Position numbers and translations under genes: made by a program
In this document: positions 1-5,761 of the stretch, one piece after another
Layout: the number at the start of each line of letters is the position of its first letter
How positions within the stretch are numbered: position 1 is the stretch's first letter
NCBI GenBank assembly: GCA_946886185.1
Contig: CAMPIC010000214.1
Span: 1 to 5,847 of the forward strand
Origin: an uncultured bacterium
GTDB taxonomy: Bacteria > Eisenbacteria > RBG-16-71-46 > CAIMUX01
Direction: 5' to 3'
Length of the DNA: 5,847 nt
Notes under the pieces: generated by a model
The model's database searches: none
Seen by the model: the letters and a program-made list of their open reading frames with translations, nothing else
Told to the model about the DNA's origin: nothing

Positions 1-2607
1 GTCGGTCGCGGTGTAATCGCCGGACTGAATCACGAACCACATGCTGGGGATCTCGCTCTCCAGATTGGCGAAGCTCCAGACGATGTATCCGAGCTGTTGA
101 CGCGAGCGCATCTCCGTGTAGAACGGAGACTCGAGGGCGGCCGCCCCCACTCGCAGGACGGCTTCGCGACGGTAGTCGCGCGGACCGAACTGGAAGCAGG
201 TGCCCCAGGCGCTGTTGTCGGACTTAGTCGAGAAGACGTACGCCATCGGATTGCCGGCAGGGAGCTGGATGACCTGTCGCTTGGGACGGCGATCCTCCGC
301 CAGGACCGATTCGGTCGCGTTGTCGAACGCCTTCTCCACGCTCGTCTTCAGCGCTTCGCCGTCGAGATTGCCGTAAGCGTGGCCTTCGATGGCCGCTTCC
401 CGGAGAGCTTCCTTGGCGAACTGTTTGACCTCGTCGAGCGTGACCGACCCGATCATCTCCTGATACTCGCGGCGATGGATCGCATCCGGGTTCATCAGGT
501 AGTTGAACTCGTAGAACATCTGCTGATAGGCCTGCGAGAACTCCTCATTCGCCACCTCCCGCCGGAGGTCGTCTTTGATCGCCTGGAACGTCTTCTCGTC
601 GATCGTGACGTCGCGGAGTCGCGCAGACAGCTCCTCGAGCAGCTCCGGCACTCGCTGCGAGTAGCCGGCCACGGAGAGCTGGATTCCGCGCAGATCGGGC
701 GCGACTCCGGCGGAGAGCCCCGCCAGCACGGCCGGATAGCGCCATTCGTTCAGCCCTTCATCGATCGACCGCGCATAGAGGATCGAGAGCAGGCGGTTGC
801 GCGGACTGCTCTTCCCCAGGTCGGTCATCAGGAGCAGCGAGACCTGGGCCTTGGGAAGGTGGAAGCGTTTGTCCTGCTCGAACCAGAAGATCCCGCGCTC
901 GTCGTCGATCAGCTTGTACGGACCTTCATGGCTGTCGTTTTCGAGAAGGGAGAGGTCGGTCGGGAGGAACGGATTCGGCTCCGGATACTGGAACGCCTCG
1001 CTCGATGATGCCTTCTTCCATCGGTTCACTTTTTCTTCGGGCAACTTCTCGACGTTGAACTCCGCGCCGTAGAACTGTTCCGTCTGGGTCGTGACGACGT
1101 CGGGCGCGGAAAGCGTCGCTTGCATCAGCTCCGGACGGATCTCATCCAGGTACGCCTTGAACAGCTCGGGATCGTATTCGAAATAGAGCCGCTGGTTCTT
1201 GAGGATGTCGAGCGGAGCATGCTCCTGCATGAGGGACGCATAGGTGGAAGCCGTCCACATCCCCTCTTCATGATCGCGATAGACGAAGCTGACGTCGCCC
1301 ATCGTCTTTTCTTCATCGAAGTAGTATTCGGGCAGTCCCGAGTCCCTGAGCATGTCGATGTAGGCGAAGAACAGCTCGATGACCTCATCGACATGGGCGC
1401 GGCCGTTCTCGGTGAGGGTGATGCGATATCCCAGATCGGTGTTGAAGCTGGAGGTGACGCCGCCGGCGGATAGACCCGTCGCGAGATCACGCTTCTTGAG
1501 CTCGGAAAGGAGGGAGCCCTTGCCCTCGTGCCCGATCAAGGAGCTGATCAGCTGGTTCGGCTTCTCACGCCAGTGCTCGCGCACGCTCGGAGCGGCGAAA
1601 TGGAGCTCGAGAACGCGCGCCTCGGTGACGGGCTTGATCTGGAGCATCAGCGGGAGCGAGGCGGTGTCCCAGACGTCGGTGGGATAGACCAGACGGCCGC
1701 GGTCGCGGTTCGGAACCGCCGAGAACCGGGGGCGAACCCATTCCTCGAGGGTGTCGAGGTCTTGCGGTCCCATCACGCACAGCTTCATGACGTTCGCGGA
1801 GTAGTAGCGCTCGTAGAACGCGATGATCTGCTCACGGGTGGCGGCGGCGAGCGTTTCCAGCGTTCCGGTGGAGAACTTGCGTTGAGGATGTCCTTCCCGA
1901 TAGAGGCCCTGTTGCACTTGCCGCTGGCGCCAAAAGTCGTTCTGGACGTTCTTCTGGTGCTCAGAGTTGACGGCGTTGCGTTCACGATCGACGAACTCCG
2001 GGTTGAACGCGGGCGCGACGAAGAACTGAGCGAACCGGTCGAGCCCCCCTTCGAACGCATCCGGATTCACTTCCAGGAGGTAGTTGGTGTTCTCGTCCGC
2101 GGTGTACGCGTTGGACGAGCCATTGTTGGTCGCGATGTACTGGTTGTACTCCTCGACGTCGGGATACTTCTCCGTCCCGAGGAAGAGCAGGTGCTCGAGG
2201 AAGTGCGCCACTCCTTGCTGGTTCTCGGGATCCTCCAGCGACCCGACCGCGACATCGAGCGCCGCCGCCGACTTCTGCATGGCGGGATCGGAGACGAGGA
2301 GCACTTCGAGCTGGTTGTCGAGGGTGAAGGTGCGGACCTGCCTCTCGTCGCCCGGCCGCCGCATGTCGAGATCGATCGCGAGATCCTCCGCCTGTGCCCG
2401 AGCGGGAACCAGCGCGTGCGAGCCGATTCCCCAGGCCGCAAGCGCCGCGAGCGCGAACAGAGAGCGCAGCGAAGCGGAAAGTCCACGGGAAGCGCGGTCG
2501 CCGTGCTCCAGTCTCGATCCAAGTCGGAATCCAGATTCGGACTGACTCGGGGACGTAGGGACGGTGTGATCCGGGCGAGCCGGAGCGGTTCGATCGATTG
2601 CGAGCAT
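1..2607 (-). CDS. M16A zinc metalloprotease, pitrilysin/insulysin family, secreted (3' end cut by window edge)
   Basis: The minus-strand frame is open for 869 codons from ATG 2607 to base 1 with no stop, so the C-terminus lies outside. The inverted zinc-binding motif HFLEH is at residues 135-139. The third zinc ligand, E216, follows H139 after exactly 76 residues within ERNAVNSEHQKN, and E209 matches the second conserved Glu. Near the cut end RSRQQLGY (R834 to Y841) matches the Arg/Tyr substrate-contact motif of insulysin's C-terminal half. The enzyme should therefore be a catalytically intact, clam-shell peptidase that degrades short or unfolded peptides. Residues 50-62 are hydrophobic and are followed by ARAQA/E (about 69-74), a plausible signal-peptidase I site, so periplasmic location is inferred. 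The 48-residue stretch before the hydrophobic core is unusually long, but there is no internal Met before it and ATG 2607 has a good GGAGG. Family members are about 960-1020 residues, so roughly 100-150 residues are missing off the window. It is divergent from the phosphatidyltransferase gene. Confidence 0.96.
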   Translation of the reverse strand, partial: MLAIDRTAPARPDHTVPTSPSQSESGFRLGSRLEHGDRASRGLSASLRSLFALAALAAWGIGSHALVPARAQAEDLAIDLDMRRPGDERQVRTFTLDNQLEVLLVSDPAMQKSAAALDVAVGSLEDPENQQGVAHFLEHLLFLGTEKYPDVEEYNQYIATNNGSSNAYTADENTNYLLEVNPDAFEGGLDRFAQFFVAPAFNPEFVDRERNAVNSEHQKNVQNDFWRQRQVQQGLYREGHPQRKFSTGTLETLAAATREQIIAFYERYYSANVMKLCVMGPQDLDTLEEWVRPRFSAVPNRDRGRLVYPTDVWDTASLPLMLQIKPVTEARVLELHFAAPSVREHWREKPNQLISSLIGHEGKGSLLSELKKRDLATGLSAGGVTSSFNTDLGYRITLTENGRAHVDEVIELFFAYIDMLRDSGLPEYYFDEEKTMGDVSFVYRDHEEGMWTASTYASLMQEHAPLDILKNQRLYFEYDPELFKAYLDEIRPELMQATLSAPDVVTTQTEQFYGAEFNVEKLPEEKVNRWKKASSSEAFQYPEPNPFLPTDLSLLENDSHEGPYKLIDDERGIFWFEQDKRFHLPKAQVSLLLMTDLGKSSPRNRLLSILYARSIDEGLNEWRYPAVLAGLSAGVAPDLRGIQLSVAGYSQRVPELLEELSARLRDVTIDEKTFQAIKDDLRREVANEEFSQAYQQMFYEFNYLMNPDAIHRREYQEMIGSVTLDEVKQFAKEALREAAIEGHAYGNLDGEALKTSVEKAFDNATESVLAEDRRPKRQVIQLPAGNPMAYVFSTKSDNSAWGTCFQFGPRDYRREAVLRVGAAALESPFYTEMRSRQQLGYIVWSFANLESEIPSMWFVIQSGDYTATD

Positions 2608-2616
2608 GGTTCCTCC
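2608..2616 (-). promoter_or_regulatory. Ribosome binding site of the M16 protease
   Basis: On the minus strand the sequence reads GGAGGAACC immediately before the ATG at 2607. GGAGG (2616-2612) is 4 nt from the start codon, or nearer optimal if AGGA is taken as the core. This supports the ATG at 2607 despite the long N-terminal stretch before the hydrophobic signal core. No clear -35/-10 pair was recognised further upstream. Confidence 0.7.
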
Positions 2617-2738
2617 AGAAGCGCCGCTCCACTCGGTCCGTCCCGGTCCTTCTGGGGGCTGCCGGAGCGCCGCGGCAAGTCTCGAGCGTAAGTGGCCCCG
2701 GCGGGCCCGTCCAGTTGTGCCGCTCTTTTCGGGCGGGT

Positions 2739-2767
2739 CCGGGAGCATCGAGTAGCCTCGATTCCGG
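2739..2767. other. Stem-loop in the divergent intergenic region
   Basis: ATCGAG (2747-2752) and CTCGAT (2757-2762) form a perfect 6-bp stem around a TAGC loop. Outside an asymmetric internal loop, CCGG (2739-2742) can pair with CCGG (2764-2767). There is no T-run on either side, so it is not a convincing intrinsic terminator. It lies about 20 bp before the start-site repeat array and could be an operator or 5'-leader structure for the plus-strand gene. The rest of 2608-2738 shows nothing I can assign apart from the protease RBS. Confidence 0.4.
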
Positions 2768-2795
2768 GCCGCCCTCAACCTCGGCCGGAGGCAGC

Positions 2796-2954
2796 ATGAC
2801 CCCATCGCAACGACCTGCCCCAGTGGCAAGCAGCATGACCCCATCGCAACGACCTGCCCCGGAGGCAAGCTGCATGACCCCATCGCAGCGACCTGCCCCG
2901 GAGGCAAGCAGCATGACCCCATCGCAACGACCTGCCCCGGAGGCAGTAGCATGA
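2796..2954 (+). CDS. Putative repeat-encoded leader peptide, translationally coupled to the phosphatidyltransferase
   Basis: All four upstream ATGs (2796, 2835, 2874, 2913) share one reading frame, which ends at TGA 2952-2954. That stop overlaps the ATG at 2951 as ATGA, a classical termination-reinitiation arrangement. From the first ATG the product is 52 residues of four 13-residue Pro/Ala/Ser-rich repeats. Each internal start has its own upstream purine-rich segment: GGAGG 4 nt before 2796, AGTGG 8 nt before 2835, and GGAGG 8 nt before 2874 and 2913. Whether it is translated is unknown. The alternative is that a single missing base in copy 4 has put a former N-terminal extension of the enzyme out of frame. 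The frame also extends upstream to an ATG at 2598, but nothing supports that start. Confidence 0.3.
   Translation: MTPSQRPAPVASSMTPSQRPAPEASCMTPSQRPAPEASSMTPSQRPAPEAVA
2939..2943 (+). promoter_or_regulatory. Shine-Dalgarno sequence deciding the start of the phosphatidyltransferase
   Basis: GGAGG lies 7 nt before ATG 2951, an ideal spacing. It sits inside the fourth repeat copy, where it also encodes part of the P-E-A of the upstream repeat frame. This is the main reason for taking 2951 as the start of the enzyme. Confidence 0.7.
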
Positions 2955-3661
2955 CCCCGTCCCGACAATCTGCCGAAAGGTCCGACAGGACCACCAAGGC
3001 TCTGCTTGCGACCGCGGAGAAGCGCGTTCTCGTCTGGATTGCGGCGCGTCTCCCAGGTTGGGTTCTTCCGGATCATCTTTCGCTACTCGCGTTGTTCGGA
3101 GCGGTCGTGATCGCGGCGTGCTACGGCCTGTCCAACCTCCAAGAAACCTGGTTGTGGGGCGCCAGCGCGGGGCTCGTCATCCACTGGCTGGGAGACAGCC
3201 TGGACGGCACGCTCGCCCGCTACCGAAAGATCGAGCGTCCCAAGTACGGGTTCTACGTGGACCACCTGGCGGACGCGCTGGCGACGGTCGCGATCGGGAT
3301 CGGCCTGGGCGTATCTCCCTTCATGCTGCTGTCGGTGGGATTCGCGATCGTGATCGGGTATCTGGTGCTCTCGATCAACGTGTACCTGGAGACGATCGTC
3401 CACGGGCAGTTCCGCTTCGGCTATGGAGTGATCGGGCCGACCGAGGCGCGCATCGTCCTCATCCTCGTGAACACGATCGCGATTTTCACGGCGCCGCTCG
3501 AGTTTTCGGTGACCTACTTCGGCCGGACCGTCGGGCTGACCGCCTTCGATGTGATCGGTGCGGTGGGTGCGCTGGGGATGCTGGCGATGCTGGCGCGGCG
3601 GGCGATTCGGAATCTGCGCATCCTCGCGGAGTTGGAACCGGCCAACCGCCGGCGCGAGTAG
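2951..3661 (+). CDS. CDP-alcohol phosphatidyltransferase family integral membrane protein
   Basis: The 236-residue product carries the complete family signature D-x2-D-G-x2-A-R-x9-G-x3-D-x3-D. The residues are D82, D85, G86, A89, R90, G100, D104 and D108; the acidic residues bind the divalent metal and CDP-alcohol. Family enzymes move a phosphatidyl or phospho-alcohol group from a CDP-activated donor to an alcohol in the membrane, releasing CMP. Hydrophobic segments near 43-60, 66-80, 109-121, 124-147, 166-181 and 196-214 fit the usual six-helix fold. P-D-H-L-S-L (40-45) precedes the first helix as in relatives, and G-P-T-E-A-R (162-167) follows a short Phe/Gly-rich loop. The acceptor alcohol cannot be assigned from sequence, so pgsA, pssA or similar names are not justified. 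ATG 2951 has GGAGG 7 nt upstream and overlaps the stop of the repeat-encoded frame. A start at 2796 would be in a different frame unless one base is missing. Confidence 0.93.
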   Translation: MTPSRQSAERSDRTTKALLATAEKRVLVWIAARLPGWVLPDHLSLLALFGAVVIAACYGLSNLQETWLWGASAGLVIHWLGDSLDGTLARYRKIERPKYGFYVDHLADALATVAIGIGLGVSPFMLLSVGFAIVIGYLVLSINVYLETIVHGQFRFGYGVIGPTEARIVLILVNTIAIFTAPLEFSVTYFGRTVGLTAFDVIGAVGALGMLAMLARRAIRNLRILAELEPANRRRE

Positions 3662-3781
3662 AGTACGGCCGGAGTCAGCGAAGCCGCAGCGTAACTTCCG
3701 AGCGTCATGGCTCTGGTCTGTGTCGGTACCGCCATGATCCGTCCCGTCCTCCGGTAGTCGATTGGACCGGTGTGATGATGG

Positions 3782-3829
3782 CTGCTTCTTTCCCAGCAGG
3801 CACTGATATCAGCTATGATGACACTCATG
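3782..3829 (+). promoter_or_regulatory. Candidate promoter/operator of the MerR gene (two dyads and a -10-like box)
   Basis: A perfect 10-bp palindrome, CTGATATCAG, is at 3803-3812. It is followed at 3814-3819 by TATGAT, one base from the consensus -10 TATAAT. A second dyad, CTGCT (3782-3786) with AGCAG (3795-3799), lies just upstream. Seven bases after TATGAT comes ATG 3827, so transcription could begin at or next to that codon and give a leaderless message. A dyad next to the -10, in the promoter spacer, is where MerR-family proteins typically bind, so autoregulation is plausible. No good -35 was found (TTTCCC at 3789-3794 is poor). The rest of the 3662-3814 gap holds a weak CCGGT/ACCGG dyad (3751-3770) and no terminator I trust. 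Confidence 0.4.
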
Positions 3830-4558
3830 ATTCCCTCAGAGGCAATAGGTTCCGAAGGTCTGATCGTCGACGAGGTCGCCGCCAGGGCCGGGGTCACTCC
3901 CCGCACGATTCATTATTATGTCGCTCAGGGCCTTCTTCCGGGGCCCGGCAAGCAGGGACCCCGGACGCGATATTCGCTCGCCTTTCTCGATCTGCTCCTC
4001 CGGATCCGGATGCTCCAGGATGAGAGAGGCTTGAGTCTCCGGTCCATTCGCGAGCTGTTCGTACGCGAAGGCGTGATCCCACCGCGAGTGCGAGGACGTC
4101 GGTCGTCGCGCGCCACCGCGACGAGCCCTCGGTCGCGGGATCCGGAATCGGTCAGCGGTGATGATGTCAGAAGCAGTGATGCCGGAACCGGCGATGTCGC
4201 AAGCCGCGATGTCAGAATCGGTGATGCCGGAAGCAGTGATGCTGGGAGCGGCGATGCCGGAAGCGGCGATGCCAGAATCGGTGATACCGGAACCGCTGAG
4301 GCCGGAACCGCTGAAGCCGGAGTCGAGGCGGAGACATCCGTCGGCAGCCCGACCGCTACCGATCTGCTGCAAGCGCTTCAGGAGCTGGTCGGGGAACGTC
4401 GAGTTCCCTCGGCGGGAAGCGGAGACCGGTGGGTGACGATTCCGATCTCCCGCGATCTCGTTCTTGCAGGCCGACGGCTTCGCAACGACGATCTGCATGC
4501 GCTCCAGAGAGCGGCAGATCATTTGCGATTCATCCTCTTGAACGGGAAGCGCTCCTGA
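3815..4558 (+). CDS. MerR-family transcriptional regulator with a pentapeptide-repeat linker
   Basis: Residues 16-35 read as a MerR winged-helix HTH (L-I-V-D-E-V-A-A-R-A-G-V-T-P-R-T-I-H-Y-Y). The wing follows at Y34-Y53 (GLLPGP, then RTRYS), and the usual second helical pair comes next (about 55-85, with the L-Q-D-E-R-G-L-S-L-R-S-I-R-E-L pattern). It should bind promoter DNA as a dimer. Residues 91-116 are Arg/Ser-rich. Residues 117-171 are eleven imperfect five-residue repeats of D-A-G-S-G type, probably a flexible acidic linker. Residues about 172-247 form a C-terminal region with a W-V-T-I-P-I-S strand and a closing helix (about 224-243), perhaps sensing or oligomerisation. No Cys ligand set for metal is visible, so a metal-sensor label is unsupported. 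ATGs at 3815, 3818 and 3827 are all in frame and none has a good SD. A -10-like box just upstream makes 3827 (Met5) a real alternative. The HTH assignment is firm; the target and effector are unknown. Confidence 0.88.
   Translation: MMTLMIPSEAIGSEGLIVDEVAARAGVTPRTIHYYVAQGLLPGPGKQGPRTRYSLAFLDLLLRIRMLQDERGLSLRSIRELFVREGVIPPRVRGRRSSRATATSPRSRDPESVSGDDVRSSDAGTGDVASRDVRIGDAGSSDAGSGDAGSGDARIGDTGTAEAGTAEAGVEAETSVGSPTATDLLQALQELVGERRVPSAGSGDRWVTIPISRDLVLAGRRLRNDDLHALQRAADHLRFILLNGKRS
4163..4327 (+). repeat. 15-bp minisatellite (11 imperfect copies) inside the MerR gene
   Basis: Eleven 15-bp units of the type GATGCCGGAAGCGGC run without interruption in the coding frame. They encode D-V-R-S-S, D-A-G-T-G, D-V-A-S-R, D-V-R-I-G, D-A-G-S-S, D-A-G-S-G (twice), D-A-R-I-G, D-T-G-T-A, E-A-G-T-A and E-A-G-V-E. 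Because 15 is a multiple of 3, copy gain or loss keeps the gene in frame and only changes linker length. The same repeat creates regular low-complexity readings in other frames, including on the minus strand. Those are shadows, not genes. Confidence 0.9.
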
Positions 4559-4642
4559 CGGTCCCGGTTCGGGAGGAACATTCCGGACGCCACGATCGCA
4601 GCCCCGAGTGCATGACGTACCCTTCGCAGAAAGCGAGACGAC

Positions 4643-5761
4643 GTGACCTCCAATCCTCTTCGTTCGCACTGGACACTCGATCCCGAGGTGACGTTCCTCA
4701 ACCATGGTTCGTTCGGCGCGTGTCCGAAGAAGGTGCTGGAGCGGCAGGACCATTTCCGTCGCGACCTGGAATCTGAACCGGTTCGATTCTTCCTGCGAGA
4801 GTACGAAGGGCATCTCGATTCGTCGCGCGCAGAGCTCGCCTCCTTCGTGGGCGCGCGCGCGAGCGACTTGGTCTTCCTGTCGAATGCGACCACCGCGGTC
4901 AACACGGTCTTCCGATCTCTGGAGCTCGCGCACGGAGACGAGATTCTCGTCACGAGCCATGCATACAACGCCTGCCGGAACGCGATCGACTATGCCGCCG
5001 AGCGCCGCGGCGCGAAGGTCCTAGCGATTCCTGTTCCCTTTCCGCTCGCTTCACCCGATGAAGTCGTCGATGCGGTTTTATCCGCGGTCACGAGCCGCAC
5101 CCGGATCGCGCTCATCGACCATGTCACCAGTCCCACGGGATTGGTGCCTCTCCACATCGAGCGACTGGGAATGGCCTATTACACCGGGAACTGTCACAAG
5201 TGGATCTGTGCTCCCAAGGGAGCAGGGTTCCTCTACGTGCGGCCCGATCGTCAGGAACGGATTCGCCCGCTCACCATCAGCCACGGAGCGAACTCGAATC
5301 GCCGCGATCGCTCCCGCTTTCAGGTCGAGTTCGACTGGATGGGGACGGGCGATGTCACCGCGCAACTCTGCGTGGGAGAGGCGATCCGGTATCTGGGTGG
5401 GCTCGTTCCCGGTGGGTGGGAAGAGATTCGGCGCCGCAATCGCGACCTTGCCCTTCAAGCGCGCGAGCTTCTGTGTTCACGTCTCGAGATCGAGACTCCG
5501 GCTCCGGATGAGATGATCGGGAGTCTGGCCGCTCTTCCGTTGCCCGATGCGAAACGAGCGCCGTCGGAGCTGTTCCTCGATCCGCTCCAAGAAGAGCTTT
5601 GGCAACAGCACCGGATCGAGATTCCGGTACAGTACTGGCCTGCTTTTCCGAAGCGTCTCATCCGCCTGTCGGCCGCGATCTACAACCACATCGACGAGTA
5701 TCCCAAGCTCGCGGACGCGTTGTCCGATCTCCTCGCACGGGAAGGCGGAAGGCGTGACTGA
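4643..5761 (+). CDS. Class V PLP-dependent aminotransferase (isopenicillin-N-epimerase-like), with an internal deletion
   Basis: The 372-residue product starts with F-L-N-H-G-S-F-G (18-25), the usual N-terminal signature. It has N-A-T-T-A-V-N (81-87) for the cofactor phosphate loop, S-H-A-Y-N-A (105-110), D-H-V-T-S-P-T-G (159-166) and Y-Y-T-G-N-C-H-K-W (179-187), where K186 should be the PLP Schiff-base lysine. F-D-W-M-G-T-G-D and a full C-terminal domain follow. Such enzymes act on amino or thiol-amino substrates; the exact reaction cannot be assigned. The block that normally lies between S-P-T-G-L-V and P-L-x-x-x-x-L-G, including the D-G-A-H segment with the PLP-ring Asp, is absent at residues 168/169. 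Homologues run near 400 residues, so about 28 are missing in frame. The product is probably inactive as written. Start is GTG 4643 with only a weak purine-rich stretch before it, chosen because the family N-terminus begins right after. It lies 84 bp after the MerR gene, with no convincing terminator between. Confidence 0.9.
   Translation: MTSNPLRSHWTLDPEVTFLNHGSFGACPKKVLERQDHFRRDLESEPVRFFLREYEGHLDSSRAELASFVGARASDLVFLSNATTAVNTVFRSLELAHGDEILVTSHAYNACRNAIDYAAERRGAKVLAIPVPFPLASPDEVVDAVLSAVTSRTRIALIDHVTSPTGLVPLHIERLGMAYYTGNCHKWICAPKGAGFLYVRPDRQERIRPLTISHGANSNRRDRSRFQVEFDWMGTGDVTAQLCVGEAIRYLGGLVPGGWEEIRRRNRDLALQARELLCSRLEIETPAPDEMIGSLAALPLPDAKRAPSELFLDPLQEELWQQHRIEIPVQYWPAFPKRLIRLSAAIYNHIDEYPKLADALSDLLAREGGRRD
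5144..5149 (+). other. Junction of an apparent in-frame deletion in the aminotransferase
   Basis: At V168 (5144-5146) and P169 (5147-5149) the sequence jumps from the S-P-T-G-L-V strand straight to the segment leading into the lysine motif. In E. coli SufS the corresponding Asn175 to Lys226 distance is 51 residues with Asp200 between. Here T165 to K186 is 21 residues with no D-G-A-H/Q segment. About 28 residues (~84 bp) seem lost without a frameshift. Confidence 0.75.
5584..5638 (+). repeat. 55-bp exact direct repeat, internal copy
   Basis: These 55 bases, inside the aminotransferase C-terminal domain (coding P-L-Q-E-E-L-W to V-Q-Y-W), recur without a mismatch as the last 55 bases of the window. 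The offset is 209 bp. The flanking base before each copy differs (C at 5583, G at 5792), so the match begins exactly at 5584. The internal copy reads as normal, conserved family sequence and is the authentic one. Confidence 0.95.

Larger units (their letters stand above)
2787..2974 (+). repeat. Tandem ~39-bp repeat of a translation-start module (4 full copies plus a diverged fifth)
   Basis: Copies start at ATG 2796, 2835, 2874 and 2913. The first three are 39 bp and the fourth is 38 bp. Each reads ATGACCCCATCGCARCGACC, then TGCCCC, a GGAGG-like segment, GCA, and a short spacer to the next ATG. Copies differ by only one or two bases, except that copy 4 ends GCAGTAGC instead of GCAAGCAGC (one base shorter). 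Copy 1 carries AGTGG where the others have GGAGG. A lone GGAGGCAGC (2787-2795) precedes copy 1. The first 24 bases of the phosphatidyltransferase gene (2951-2974) match the unit at 19 of 24 positions. The array is therefore made of duplicated RBS-plus-first-codons from this gene's own start. It translates as M-T-P-S-Q-R-P-A-P-(E/V)-A-S-(S/C). Confidence 0.93.

Noticed and set aside
97..1008. Long plus-strand open frame (303 codons) opposite the protease
   Set aside because: The minus strand here encodes clear M16 protease sequence, including the R834-Y841 motif, in one uninterrupted frame. The plus frame is Arg/Glu/Leu-rich antisense sequence typical of a GC-rich shadow.
1528..2691. 387-codon plus-strand open frame
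   Set aside because: It is antisense to the catalytic half of the M16 protease (HFLEH and E216), with no recognisable domain and a biased composition. It also runs across the protease start and RBS.
1982..3076. 364-codon minus-strand open frame crossing the repeat array and the start of the protease
   Set aside because: It overlaps the protease N-terminus in another frame and reads the 39-bp repeats backwards as a low-complexity G-A-G-R-C-D-G pattern. No family features were seen.
3751..3770. CCGGT/ACCGG dyad as terminator of the phosphatidyltransferase gene
   Set aside because: It has a 5-bp stem with a 10-nt loop and no T-run, which is indistinguishable from chance in GC-rich sequence.
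3058..4023. 321-codon plus-strand open frame within the phosphatidyltransferase and into the MerR gene
   Set aside because: It is out of frame with both real genes, is Arg-rich, and has no membrane or HTH features.
4163..4327. 15-bp repeat considered as a CRISPR-like array or RTX calcium-binding repeat
   Set aside because: Units are contiguous with no spacers. The D-A-G-S-G pattern lacks the nonapeptide G-G-x-G-x-D-x-U-x spacing of RTX.
4158..4436. Plus-strand frame with Met every five residues (M-P-E-A-V type)
   Set aside because: It is another frame of the same 15-bp repeat; the MerR frame continues into a plausible domain on both sides, so this one is a shadow.
4562..4574. TCCCG-GTT-CGGGA hairpin after the MerR stop, as a terminator
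   Set aside because: The stem is only 5 bp and there is no T-run after it, so an intrinsic terminator is not supported.
3836..4960. 374-codon minus-strand open frame over the MerR gene and the aminotransferase start, with a regular S-G-I-T/A pattern
   Set aside because: The regular pattern is only the antisense reading of the 15-bp coding repeat. Its flanks are antisense to two recognisable genes.
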